Of a DNA stretch of 64,000 nt, positions 18,734 through 27,125 are shown piece by piece. Position 1 is the stretch's first letter. Each line of letters starts with the position of its first letter. The notes beneath the pieces were generated by a model. That model saw nothing but the letters and a program-made list of their open reading frames with translations, was not told the DNA's origin and made no database searches. Source of the DNA: Telluria mixta (GTDB taxonomy: Bacteria; Pseudomonadota; Gammaproteobacteria; Burkholderiales; Burkholderiaceae_D); assembly GCF_029223865.1 (NCBI RefSeq), contig NZ_CP119520.1, positions 2,294,001 through 2,358,000 of the forward strand. The letters run 5' to 3'. A program made the position numbers and the translations under genes.

Positions 18734-19282
18734 ATGAAACGCAGCTATCGCTGGGCAACGGAGCAGGGTGGCGGCCTGGAGCATGTCGAACTGGACACCG
18801 GGGACGCCGGCGTGACGGCGGAAGGCGTCCTCATCGGCCCGGCCGGCGGTCGGTTGTTTGCCTGCAGTTATCTGTTGTGCTGCGACGAACAATGGCGCGT
18901 GCGCCGTCTCGACGTGCATGTCGCGGGCAAGGGGAGAGTGAGCCTGCGCGCCGACGGGGCCGGCAACTGGCTTGACGCGGATGGCACCCCGCTGCCGGCG
19001 CTGCAGGGCTGCACGGACGTCGACCTGTCCGGCAGTCCGTTCACGAACACGTTGCCGATCCGGCGCCTCGGCGACGCGCTGCAAGCGCGCCAGGAAATCC
19101 GCGTCGCGTACGTCGACCTGCCCAAGCTCGACGTCCAGCCGGTTGCGCAGGCTTACACGCGCGTCGCGCCCGACCGGGTGCGGTTCGAAAGCCTGTCCCG
19201 CCCGTTCGCCGCCGACCTCGACGTCGACGACGACGGCCTCGTACTGCGTTACGAGGGGTTGTTTACGCGCGTCGCGGGTTGA
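18734..19282 (+). CDS. putative glycolipid-binding family protein
   Basis: The start at 18734 follows GAAGGAGGG. The 182-residue cytosolic-looking protein has no signal peptide or membrane segment. Its openings (RYRW-like start, GLEHVEL, AEGVLIGP) and the repeated beta-strand pattern ending in LDVDDDGLVLRYEGLFTR match the small bacterial family labelled putative glycolipid-binding, built on a duplicated beta-roll. No biochemical role is established for the family, so the name is by similarity only. It overlaps the convergent DUF418 gene by 34 bases tail to tail. Confidence 0.7.
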   Translation: MKRSYRWATEQGGGLEHVELDTGDAGVTAEGVLIGPAGGRLFACSYLLCCDEQWRVRRLDVHVAGKGRVSLRADGAGNWLDADGTPLPALQGCTDVDLSGSPFTNTLPIRRLGDALQARQEIRVAYVDLPKLDVQPVAQAYTRVAPDRVRFESLSRPFAADLDVDDDGLVLRYEGLFTRVAG

Positions 19283-20478
19283 GCGCTGTGGCTCGAGGCC
19301 GCGCCGATCCACGTCAGGCGGTGCCACAGGGCTTCCAGCGGGCCCTGCTTGTGGTTGCGGAGCCACCAGGCGCTGAAGCAGCCTTGCAGCACGGCCAGCA
19401 CGATACCGATCGACAGTGCCGCGACGGTCCCGGTCACCGCGTACAGGCCGAAGCCGAAGCCGTGGTACAGGGTCGTGCCGACGATCGACTGCATCATGTA
19501 GCTCGTCAGGCTCATCCGGCCCAGCCAGCGGAGTGAGCCCAGCGCGCGCGCGCCGGCGGGACGGCGGTACAGCAGCGCGAAGCCCGTGACGAGCAGCAGC
19601 ATGATGTCCAGGTTGAGCAGCGGCTTGGCGATGGCATCCAGCGGCCGGCGCAGGGCCTCGGCGGGGATCCACGCTGCCAGGTGGCCATGGATGAAGATCA
19701 GCGGACCGAGCAGCAGCAACGCCCCGAAGAAGACGCGGCGCCAGATGCTGCGGTTCCTGTCGGTCATGGCGAACATCCCGAGGCGGCCGGCCAGCATGCC
19801 GAACATGAACAGCGCGGGAATCTGCAGGAGGCGGCCCATTTCCCAGCTCCACAGCAGCACGGCCTGCTTGCCGTTCGTGAGGTTGCCGATCCAGACGTCG
19901 AGCAGCGAACCGTGCTTCAGGTATTCCTCGGCGCGGCCGAAGTATGCCCAGGAGGCGGGATCGGGCAGCTTGCCCGGCGCGCTGCCCAGCGCCGCGAACG
20001 CATCGAGCCACGCGACCGGCTGCAGGCTGAGGAAGCAGGCCAGCAGGAAGACCGTCCACGTGCCCAGGCGCGCGACCGGGATCAGCACGAGGCCGAGCAC
20101 GGCATACATCGCGAGGATGTCGCCCTCGTAGAACGCGGAATTCACCAGGCCGAACCCGAGCAGGAGAAGCATCCGCCACGCAAAGCGCGGCCGGAAATCC
20201 TCCCCGCGCCGGGCCCGGGCATCGTCCTGCAGGTGGAACGTCAGGCCGAACAACAGGGCGAAGATGGCATACGACTTGCCGCCGAACACGGCGAACATCG
20301 CGTCCCAGATGTGTTGTCCCAGCGCTTTCAGCCAGGCGGGCTCGCCCGGCGGCGAAAAATAGAGATCGAAGTGCTCGATGTTATGCAGCAGCATGATCGA
20401 GACGATGGCAAAGCCGCGCAGGGCGTCGACCAGGTCGAGGCGGGAATCGGTACGGGGCATGTCGGGGGAAGGCGTCAT
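19249..20478 (-). CDS. DUF418 family integral membrane protein
   Basis: The start at 20478 has AGGAA upstream; the open frame reaches 20649 but begins with low-quality sequence. The 409-residue protein opens with the DUF418-type RLDLVDALRGFAIVSIMLLH, has about nine to ten hydrophobic segments, and ends with a DUF418 C-terminal block (SYMMQSIVGTTLYHGFG, then QGPLEALWHRLTW). The fold is related to acyltransferase-3-like membrane proteins; the function is unknown. Confidence 0.85.
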   Translation of the reverse strand: MTPSPDMPRTDSRLDLVDALRGFAIVSIMLLHNIEHFDLYFSPPGEPAWLKALGQHIWDAMFAVFGGKSYAIFALLFGLTFHLQDDARARRGEDFRPRFAWRMLLLLGFGLVNSAFYEGDILAMYAVLGLVLIPVARLGTWTVFLLACFLSLQPVAWLDAFAALGSAPGKLPDPASWAYFGRAEEYLKHGSLLDVWIGNLTNGKQAVLLWSWEMGRLLQIPALFMFGMLAGRLGMFAMTDRNRSIWRRVFFGALLLLGPLIFIHGHLAAWIPAEALRRPLDAIAKPLLNLDIMLLLVTGFALLYRRPAGARALGSLRWLGRMSLTSYMMQSIVGTTLYHGFGFGLYAVTGTVAALSIGIVLAVLQGCFSAWWLRNHKQGPLEALWHRLTWIGAASSHSAQPATRVNNPS

Positions 20479-20700
20479 GGTATTCCTGTCCGTTTTTGGG
20501 CCCGGCCATTCTAGTTTGGAATCGTTTTCATCTCCACTATATTTTTTACAACGCCCGCGCTTATTTCTCGTTATAAGTTCACATCTGGTTACAAACTGCC
20601 GGTGTTTGTCGACATCCCGCAACGGTGAAAACTTTTTTCCGGGTGGCAAAGCAAAGTTCGCACAAAGCGTTTAGAATTGCCTCCCATCAGCTTTCCACGC

Positions 20701-20718
20701 GCCAACCGATCGGTTGGC
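20701..20718. promoter_or_regulatory. 18-base perfect palindrome upstream of MFS gene (operator or hairpin)
   Basis: GCCAACCGATCGGTTGGC is a perfect palindrome 47 bases before the MFS start, just downstream of a TAGAAT -10-like hexamer at 20672-20677. The inner AACCGATCGGTT resembles TetR-family operators. It is followed by GTTTGCTTTT, so it could also act as an early terminator. The rest of the 287-base spacer (20479-20765) shows no gene. Confidence 0.5.
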
Positions 20719-20765
20719 GTTTGCTTTTGGATCCTGACAATTTTTTAAAAAAAGTCATCTACTAA

Positions 20766-21935
20766 ATGCAAAACCATCTGCCCGCTACCACTGCTGCCCG
20801 CTCCCGCAGCCTCCCGCTCGCGCAATCGCAGTCGTTCGCGCTGCCGCTCCTGTTCACGGTGTTCGGCGTGATCATGGGTTCGTGGGCCGGCCGTATTCCC
20901 GCCATGGCCGAACGCGTGCACGTGTCGCACTCGGCGTTGTCGATGGTCCTGCTGTGCGGCGGCCTCGGTGCCGTTCTGTCGTACCCTATTTCATCGCGCA
21001 TGATGAGCTCGCTCGGTGCCCGCAAGACCATGCTGTTTTCCGGCATGGCCCTGCTGGCCGTGCTGGTCGCCATCGGCGGCGCGCCGACCGTGCCGCTGCT
21101 GATGATGGCCGTCCTGAGCCTGGGCGTCACGGCCAGCACGTTCGACGTCGCCGTCAACTCGGCCGCCACGAAGCGTGAAAAGGAGACGGGCAAGTCGGAG
21201 CTGTCGAAGCTGCACGGCCTCGGTTGCGCCGGCGGCCTGGCGGGTGCGACCCTGGGCAGCCTGATGGCCGGCCTGCACATCGCACCGCTCACGCACTTCG
21301 TGATGCTGGCCGGTCCGCTGGCCCTGGCCCTCTACTATGGCTATGCGTCGCTGGATGCCGATGAGGCCGGCGAAGTCGTCGAGAAAAAATCGTTCTCGCT
21401 GCCGCGCGGCCCGCTGCTGTTCCTGGGCGCGCTCGGCTTCCTCGGCTCGATGGCCGAAGGCAGCATCGCCGACTGGAGCGGTGTGTTCCTGAAAGAGCAT
21501 TTCGGTGCGTCGGACGGCCTGGCGCCGCTGGCCCTGTCGTCGTTCTCCGTGATGATGCTGCTGGCCCGCCTGGTCGGCGACAAGCTCAAGGTCCGCTACG
21601 GTGCCCGTCCGCTCGTCACCAGCGGCTCGATGCTGGGCGCCGCCGGCCTGTTCTTCGCCGTGCTGTCGCCGAATGCCTACCTCGCCCTGTTCGGCTTCGC
21701 CGTCGCGGGCATGGGTATGGCGCTGGTGTTCCCGTTCGTGTTCAGCGCCGCCGGCGCGCAAGGTCCGGCCGCACTGGCCGGCGTGGCCAGCCTGGCCTAC
21801 AGTGGCAGCCTGATGGGTCCGCCGGTCATCGGCGCCATCGCCCAGGGCATGGGCATGCAGATCGCCATCGCCTACATCGGCGGCCTGGCCTGCCTGATCG
21901 CCTTCGTGGCCAGCCGTTCGCGCCTGCTGAAGTAA
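20766..21935 (+). CDS. major facilitator superfamily transporter
   Basis: The 389-residue protein has 12 hydrophobic segments. It resembles the YbjJ/fucose-permease-like group of MFS carriers: GSWAGRIPAM in the first loop and SSLGARKTML after the second helix. VTASTFDVAVNSAATKREK followed by SKLHGLGCAGGL around the fourth-fifth helices is typical of that group. Substrate unknown. No clear Shine-Dalgarno sequence precedes the ATG, only a poly-A stretch. A rho-independent terminator follows the stop. Confidence 0.88.
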   Translation: MQNHLPATTAARSRSLPLAQSQSFALPLLFTVFGVIMGSWAGRIPAMAERVHVSHSALSMVLLCGGLGAVLSYPISSRMMSSLGARKTMLFSGMALLAVLVAIGGAPTVPLLMMAVLSLGVTASTFDVAVNSAATKREKETGKSELSKLHGLGCAGGLAGATLGSLMAGLHIAPLTHFVMLAGPLALALYYGYASLDADEAGEVVEKKSFSLPRGPLLFLGALGFLGSMAEGSIADWSGVFLKEHFGASDGLAPLALSSFSVMMLLARLVGDKLKVRYGARPLVTSGSMLGAAGLFFAVLSPNAYLALFGFAVAGMGMALVFPFVFSAAGAQGPAALAGVASLAYSGSLMGPPVIGAIAQGMGMQIAIAYIGGLACLIAFVASRSRLLK

Positions 21936-21960
21936 GCCTTTTTTAGGTCTCTTCCTTTTC

Positions 21961-21993
21961 CGGGGCGGTTGCCGATGGCACCGCCCCGTTTTT
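21961..21993 (+). terminator. rho-independent terminator after MFS gene
   Basis: The stem CGGGGCGGT / ACCGCCCCG has a 10-base loop and is followed by TTTTT. It ends transcription of the MFS gene ahead of the DUF4254 cluster. Confidence 0.88.
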
Positions 21994-22091
21994 CGTTTGC
22001 GCTGTGCCAAGGCCATGCGCATTCCGCAGAACTCCAGTACGCCTGCGTACTCCAAGCAAACGTCGCTCGTCTGCCCAGGATCGGAGTTGCC

Positions 22092-22715
22092 ATGCAAAGC
22101 GAAATCGATGCCGTGTCCGTCGTCTGGTTCCACGACCGCCAGCTGCGCGAACGCGACTGGCCCGTGATGTCGCATGCCGCCGCCGAGTCAGGCGTGTGGG
22201 AATGGATAGCTGCCAACCACCGCTACAACGGCCTGCTGTGGCGCGAGGAAGACCGGGCGCGCCGGCTGGACGTGCCGCCTTCCGAGATCGCGGCGGGCAA
22301 GCGCCTGATCGACCGCTACAACCAGAAGCGCAACGACGCGGTCGAATCCATCGACGAAGCGCTGCTGGCCGACCTGCGCCACGTCGTCTGCGAGCCCGGT
22401 GCGCGGCTCTCCAGCGAAACGGCTGGCGCCATGATCGACCGCCTGTCGATTCTCGCCCTCAAGATCCACCACATGCGCGCGCAGACGCAACGCGTCGATG
22501 CCGACGACGCCCACGTCCACGCATGCGCAGCCAAGCTCGACCGCCTGCTCGCCCAGCGCCAGGACCTGATGTCCTGCCTCGACCTGCTGCTCACGGAAGC
22601 GCGGGCCGGACAGGCCTATTTCAAGCTCTATCGCCAGTTCAAGATGTACAACGATCCCGCGCTCAACCCCTACCTGAATGGCCAGGCGCAGGGGAGTGGA
22701 AGGGCGACGCCGTGA
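22092..22715 (+). CDS. DUF4254 domain protein
   Basis: The start at 22092 has GGAG five bases upstream. The 207-residue soluble, helix-rich protein contains the DUF4254 signature region [20 protein letters not shown] and ends in [19 protein letters not shown]. The family has no established biochemistry but repeatedly accompanies glycosyltransferases of surface glycans. Here its stop overlaps the GTG start of a GT2 gene by four bases, so the two are made together. Confidence 0.8.
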   Translation: MQSEIDAVSVVWFHDRQLRERDWPVMSHAAAESGVWEWIAANHRYNGLLWREEDRARRLDVPPSEIAAGKRLIDRYNQKRNDAVESIDEALLADLRHVVCEPGARLSSETAGAMIDRLSILALKIHHMRAQTQRVDADDAHVHACAAKLDRLLAQRQDLMSCLDLLLTEARAGQAYFKLYRQFKMYNDPALNPYLNGQAQGSGRATP

Positions 22716-23581
22716 GCGAGACCATCGACGTCCTGATCCCGACCCGCAACCGCCCCGCGGCGCTCGCGGTCACGCTGACGGCCCTCGGCGCGCAGACCTG
22801 GCCGTCCTTGCGCATCGTGATTGCCGACCAGTCGGACGGCGCTGGCGTCTGCGCGCATGGCGAGGTGCAGGCGGTGTTGCGCTACCTGCGCGTCAGCGGA
22901 CGCAGCGTGGACACGTTCCGGCGTCCGCGCCGCCGCGGCATGGCCGAACAGCGTGCCTTCCTGCTGGGCCAGGTGCGCTCGTCCTTCTGCCTGTTCGTCG
23001 ACGACGACGTGATCCTCGAACCGGACCTCATCGCCCGCCTGCATGCCGTCCTCAGCGAAGAGCGCTGCGGCTTCGTCGGCAGTGCGTTGCACGGGTTGAG
23101 CTACCTGGGCCAGTTGCGGCCCATGCAGGAAGCAATCGAATTCTGGGAGGGGCCCGTGACGCCGGAAACCGTGCGCCCCGGCAGCCCGGCGTGGGCACGT
23201 CATCACCTGCACAGCGCGGCGAACCTGTTCCACGTGCAGACGCGCCTGGAGGATGGAACCGGGACGACCCGGCGCTACAAGATCGCCTGGGTCGGCGGCT
23301 GCACCATGTTCGATACGGCCAAGCTGCGCGCCGTGGGCGGCTTCGACTTCTGGCGCGACCTGCCGGCCCAGCATTGCGGAGAAGACGTGCTGGCCCAGCA
23401 GCGTGTGATGGCACGCCATGGCGGTTGCGCCATCCTGCCGTCCGGTGCGTATCACATGGAGCTGCCGACGACCATCACGGCCCGGGCCATCGATGCGCCT
23501 TATGTGTTGCCGCTCAGTGAGCCACACGATGAGCCGCACGATGAGCCACACGACGAGCCGCACGATGCGACCGATCCATGA
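22712..23581 (+). CDS. GT2-family glycosyltransferase
   Basis: The GTG start overlaps the DUF4254 stop (GTGA), with GGAAGGG upstream. The 289-residue product has the GT-A opening [20 protein letters not shown], the nucleotide-sugar/metal motif [13 protein letters not shown] and a later [19 protein letters not shown] block. It probably adds a sugar to a cell-surface glycan in the cytoplasm; donor and acceptor are unknown. Its C-terminus is odd: four tandem EPHD units (12-base repeats) immediately before the stop, overlapping the start of the next gene. Confidence 0.88.
   Translation: MSETIDVLIPTRNRPAALAVTLTALGAQTWPSLRIVIADQSDGAGVCAHGEVQAVLRYLRVSGRSVDTFRRPRRRGMAEQRAFLLGQVRSSFCLFVDDDVILEPDLIARLHAVLSEERCGFVGSALHGLSYLGQLRPMQEAIEFWEGPVTPETVRPGSPAWARHHLHSAANLFHVQTRLEDGTGTTRRYKIAWVGGCTMFDTAKLRAVGGFDFWRDLPAQHCGEDVLAQQRVMARHGGCAILPSGAYHMELPTTITARAIDAPYVLPLSEPHDEPHDEPHDEPHDATDP
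23519..23566 (+). repeat. four 12-base tandem repeats at a gene junction
   Basis: The unit GAGCC(A/G)CACGA(T/C) is repeated four times without interruption. In the GT2 frame it encodes EPHD; in the downstream GT9 frame three of the four units supply an ATG. Gain or loss of units would keep both frames intact. Confidence 0.85.
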
Positions 23582-24635
23582 TCGTCTCCACAACGTGCGC
23601 CGGATCGTCGTGCTGCGCCCGAGTGCGGTGGGCGACTTCGTGTTCGCACTGCCGGCCCTGCACGCGTTGAAGCAGGCGTATCCCGGGGCCGAACTGGTCC
23701 TGGCGGGAAAAGCCTGGCATCGCGTGTTCCTGCAAGGGCGGCCCGGGCCGGTCGACCGGGTCGTCGAGGTCCCGCCCGTGCAAGGCGTGGGGGCGCCCGG
23801 GACGGCGGCAGCGGAGGTCAGGCACTTCGTCGACGCGATGCGCGCCGAGCGTTTCGATCTCGCATTGCAGATGTTCGGGGGAGGACGTCATTCGAATCCG
23901 TTCCTGCTGCGCTTCGGTGCGCGCTTGACGGCAGGGAGCTGCGCGCCGGGCGTTCCCTTGCTCGATCGCTGGGTCCCGTATCGCGAGCCCAGCCCGCGCA
24001 GGCTGGCCCTGCTCGAGATCGCGGGCCTAGCCGGGGCGGAGATGCGGTTGCCGCTCGACGCGCAACCGGAACTCGCGCTCACGGAAGCGGATGGCCACGA
24101 GGCGGCGGAGGTCGTGCCTGTGCTGGCCGGCGAACGGCTCATCGTGCTGCAGCCGGGGTCGACCGATCCCCGCCGCCGCTGGCCGGTGCAATCGTTCGCG
24201 GCGCTCGGCGACCGGCTCGCGCAGGACGGCGCCTGTGTCGCCGTCAACGGTTCCTCGGACGAAGTGGATCTTGTGCACGAGGTCGTGGGGTGCATGCACG
24301 CGCCGGCCATCGCACTCGCAGGCCGGCTGAGCCTGGGCGGGCTGTGCGGCCTGCTGGCGCGCGCCGCGCTGCTCGTGTCGAACGACACCGGCCCGCTGCA
24401 CCTGGGTCTGGCCCTGGGTGTGCCGAGTGTCGGCATCTTCTGGCTGACGAATCTGATCGAAGGGATGCCGTTGCGGCCCTCGACCCTGCATGCGGCCCTG
24501 TCGGTGCGGACACGCTGCCCCATCTGCGATGAGGACAATCTGCGAACGCGCTGCCCGCACGACGTGAGCTTTGTCGCGGATGTCGGCATCGACGAGGTGG
24601 AGGCGTTGGCCCATGCGGCATTGGCTCATCAATAG
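23565..24635 (+). CDS. GT9-family (heptosyltransferase-like) glycosyltransferase
   Basis: The 356-residue protein resembles ADP-heptose:LPS heptosyltransferases. It has RRIVVLRPSAVGDFVFALPAL at the N-terminus, VLQPGSTDPRRRWPVQSF at the start of the second Rossmann domain, and VSNDTGPLHLGLALGVPSVG in the donor-binding region. The C-terminal RTRCPICDEDNLRTRCPHD carries four Cys that could bind a metal. The start is uncertain: ATGs at 23529 and 23541 in the repeat are also in frame, and no clear ribosome-binding site is visible, so it is probably coupled to the GT2 gene. The stop abuts that of the convergent second GT9. Confidence 0.87.
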   Translation: MRPIHDRLHNVRRIVVLRPSAVGDFVFALPALHALKQAYPGAELVLAGKAWHRVFLQGRPGPVDRVVEVPPVQGVGAPGTAAAEVRHFVDAMRAERFDLALQMFGGGRHSNPFLLRFGARLTAGSCAPGVPLLDRWVPYREPSPRRLALLEIAGLAGAEMRLPLDAQPELALTEADGHEAAEVVPVLAGERLIVLQPGSTDPRRRWPVQSFAALGDRLAQDGACVAVNGSSDEVDLVHEVVGCMHAPAIALAGRLSLGGLCGLLARAALLVSNDTGPLHLGLALGVPSVGIFWLTNLIEGMPLRPSTLHAALSVRTRCPICDEDNLRTRCPHDVSFVADVGIDEVEALAHAALAHQ

Positions 24636-25688
24636 TCACCAGTAAGGCCACATGCCGACACTGCGCTGGCGGCTCGGCGCCGTGCCGGCCAATAAGGCAC
24701 GTGCATGTTGCAGGACGACCTGGGCGCGCTCCGCACCGGGATCCCAGATGCAGCGGTGCGTATGGCGGTCGAGCGGCGCCCAGCGGGCGATGTCGGCCTT
24801 GCTGAACACGACGACACTCTTGAGCCTGAGGCCGGCCGCGATGTGGGACACGCCCGTGTCGTTGCAGAGCAGGAGCCTGGCACCACGCATCAGGACGGCC
24901 ATCGCGCCGATCGAGATGGGGGCGGCGGCGTCGAGCGGCGTGTGGTGCATGCGGGCCGCCACGTCGGCGGTCAGGTCCGCTTCCTCGGCCGATCCCGTCA
25001 ACACCACCTTGAGGCCGAATTCGGCCGCGAGGCGGTCGCCGACCTCGGCAAACGAGGCAGCCGGCCAGCATTTGTCCCGCTTGCGCGCGCCCGGGTGGAT
25101 GCACAGGTAACCGCCGTGCTCGAGCTTGGTACCGAGGCCGCTGGCGCGCCATTCGTCTTCGTCGTCGCGGGACAGCGGGAATTCCAGGTGGACCCCCGTC
25201 GATGGCGCGCCCAGCTGCTCCATCAGGGAGAGGAGGCGCTCAGGCTCCGCCCCGATGTCCGGATAGGGGAACAGGACGGTGCGGTCGCGCACGACGGGCG
25301 CGCCACGGCAAAACCCGGCCATCGCTTGCGCGCCGAAGCCACTGACGATGTCGTTGCTCACGTCGCCACTGCCGTGCAACTGGAGCGCCAGCGCGAACCG
25401 GCGGGTGCAGAGGCTGTTGTAGAAATGCGCGAGCGCCTCCTGCCGCACCGGTTGCTCGGGCAGCAAAGGGTGGCCGGGAAAGGCGATGAATTCATCGATG
25501 TAGGCACTGAACCGCTCCGCGAATTGCTGCGCCCACGGCAAACCCACCAGCGCGATGTGGGCGCCGGGCGCGGCGGCGCGCAGCGCACGCAGGGCGGGCA
25601 CCGCGCACAGCATGTCGCCCAGGTGGAGGGCGCGGAATACGATGACCGAAGGCGGATCGAGACGTTGCAGCAGTGGTCGACGGTACAC
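24636..25688 (-). CDS. second GT9-family (heptosyltransferase-like) glycosyltransferase
   Basis: The GTG at 25688 is taken as start because AGGAGG stands seven bases upstream; the frame continues to an ATG at 25742 but the extra residues would encode the ribosome-binding site itself. The 350-residue product has SVIVFRALHLGDMLCAVPAL, IHPGARKRDKCWPAASFAEV and LLCNDTGVSHIAAGLRLKSV, the three signatures of heptosyltransferase-like GT-B enzymes. It is the last gene of the carbamoyltransferase operon. The unrelated remainder of the sequence shows it is not a recent duplicate of the convergent GT9. Confidence 0.87.
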   Translation of the reverse strand: MYRRPLLQRLDPPSVIVFRALHLGDMLCAVPALRALRAAAPGAHIALVGLPWAQQFAERFSAYIDEFIAFPGHPLLPEQPVRQEALAHFYNSLCTRRFALALQLHGSGDVSNDIVSGFGAQAMAGFCRGAPVVRDRTVLFPYPDIGAEPERLLSLMEQLGAPSTGVHLEFPLSRDDEDEWRASGLGTKLEHGGYLCIHPGARKRDKCWPAASFAEVGDRLAAEFGLKVVLTGSAEEADLTADVAARMHHTPLDAAAPISIGAMAVLMRGARLLLCNDTGVSHIAAGLRLKSVVVFSKADIARWAPLDRHTHRCIWDPGAERAQVVLQHARALLAGTAPSRQRSVGMWPYW

Positions 25689-25766
25689 TTCTTCCTCCTG
25701 TAAAACGTGCGGTCGTGCGCGCGTCTTTCCGGTGAGGGGCATCGTTGCCGCATATGCCTTTATGCC

Positions 25767-27125
25767 TTATCTGCGCAACAGGCCATCGAGGACGTTGCGC
25801 GTGACGCGCTCCAGTTGGCGATCCCGGCCGGCGTCGAGGACTTGCGCCCAGTCGGTGGTTCCGGCAGAAAACACGGTGCCGTTGCGCGTGAACAGGCCCA
25901 TGGCGGCCGTGTGGATGCCTTCGCCGGCGGCGTGGCGTGCGCGTGCCGGCAGTTCCTGCCAGTCGGGGCCCAGCCGCGCTGCTGCCAGCAATGCGTAGCC
26001 GTCCGGCGTGCCGTCCTCGTCCGACCAGGCCGACAGCAATGCGCCATGGTCGGCATCGAAGACGTCGAGTGGGACGCCGTCGCATTCATAGCCCGCCAGC
26101 GGCGGCCAGCTCTGCCGCCCGAGCGCGTCGCCGCGTGCCAGGCCGGTCTCCGTGAAGATCCAGTGATCCGGCTGCTGGACGCGGTAGCCGCCGGACCTGC
26201 GCGGGCCATCCCACCAGCCGCCGCCATGCCGGTAGCTGGCGCCGCTCAAGCCGTCTTCGGGACGCGCGGCGCCGCGGGGTGACCACCAGTGGTCGCGGGC
26301 GCCATGCGGGCCGCCCTGGTGGCAGACGATGGCCGTCCCGTCATCGACGACGTGGATGCGCCACCAGCACACATTGCCAGCGAAGAACGCGAGATTGCCG
26401 CCGCTGGAGACGAAGTCCTCGACGGCGTCGCGCGTCGCGGTGCTCCAGTATTCGTCATGGCCGGCCGACACCAGCAGGCGGTAGCCCGCGAGCAGCGTCG
26501 GGTCGGCGTGGATGTCGAGGTCCGTGCAAAAGTCCGCGCGGTAGCCATTGCGCGCCAGCCAGCGGATGAAGCGCGCGTCCCAATGGGCAAACGTCTGGCG
26601 GGGCGATGCGACATCGTAATGGTCGGCGGCGCACCACACGGGCCCGCCGATACCGCCGCCGGGACGACGCAGCGAGATACGTGCACCGGGCGGCGTGATC
26701 GAACGCGGCGGGTGGACATAGAAGCAACCGCCACCGCTGGCGTTATAGGCGTGGTACGTGGCCAGCGGCAGTTTATAAAGCATGCCGCGTCCCCTTGATC
26801 GTGGACGCACCACGAACAGGGCAGTCCCGTGGCCGCGTGCCAGATCGAACGTGGTCTTGCGTCCTTCCTCTTCGAGGTCGGCGATGTAGACGGCCGAGGG
26901 CCAGTCCGGTGGAATCGGAAAGGCATGGGCTGGCCAGTTCCAGTCCGCGTCCGGCGCGGCATCGTCCGCCCATGCGCCGGGCAGCCAGTCGCTGCGCAGC
27001 ATCTCGACCGGTCCGTCGCTCCAGCGGTAGAACGTGACGCGGAAGCGGCGGCTGTCGGTCGACACGTGCAGGTGCAGCGTGGCGCCGGGCAGCACGCTGG
27101 CCCGTCCTGGATACGCACGGATCAT
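25767..27125 (-). CDS. N,N-dimethylformamidase large-subunit-like protein
   Basis: The 452-residue protein has no signal peptide. It begins with a beta-sandwich-like stretch (about 1-110), followed by the domain of the dimethylformamidase beta-subunit C-terminal family: LATYHAYNASGGG, FCTDLDIHADPTLL, SAGHDEYWS and a glutamine-amidotransferase-like DFVSSGGNLAFFAGN. In the characterised enzyme this subunit hydrolyses a formamide with an iron centre; here the substrate is unknown and amide/carbamoyl or N-acyl sugar chemistry is only a guess from context. The start overlaps the carbamoyltransferase stop by four bases (ATGA). Confidence 0.78.
   Translation of the reverse strand: MIRAYPGRASVLPGATLHLHVSTDSRRFRVTFYRWSDGPVEMLRSDWLPGAWADDAAPDADWNWPAHAFPIPPDWPSAVYIADLEEEGRKTTFDLARGHGTALFVVRPRSRGRGMLYKLPLATYHAYNASGGGCFYVHPPRSITPPGARISLRRPGGGIGGPVWCAADHYDVASPRQTFAHWDARFIRWLARNGYRADFCTDLDIHADPTLLAGYRLLVSAGHDEYWSTATRDAVEDFVSSGGNLAFFAGNVCWWRIHVVDDGTAIVCHQGGPHGARDHWWSPRGAARPEDGLSGASYRHGGGWWDGPRRSGGYRVQQPDHWIFTETGLARGDALGRQSWPPLAGYECDGVPLDVFDADHGALLSAWSDEDGTPDGYALLAAARLGPDWQELPARARHAAGEGIHTAAMGLFTRNGTVFSAGTTDWAQVLDAGRDRQLERVTRNVLDGLLRR

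Noticed and set aside
23519..23566. CRISPR array or VNTR array
   Set aside because: Twelve-base units without spacers inside a coding sequence; not CRISPR.
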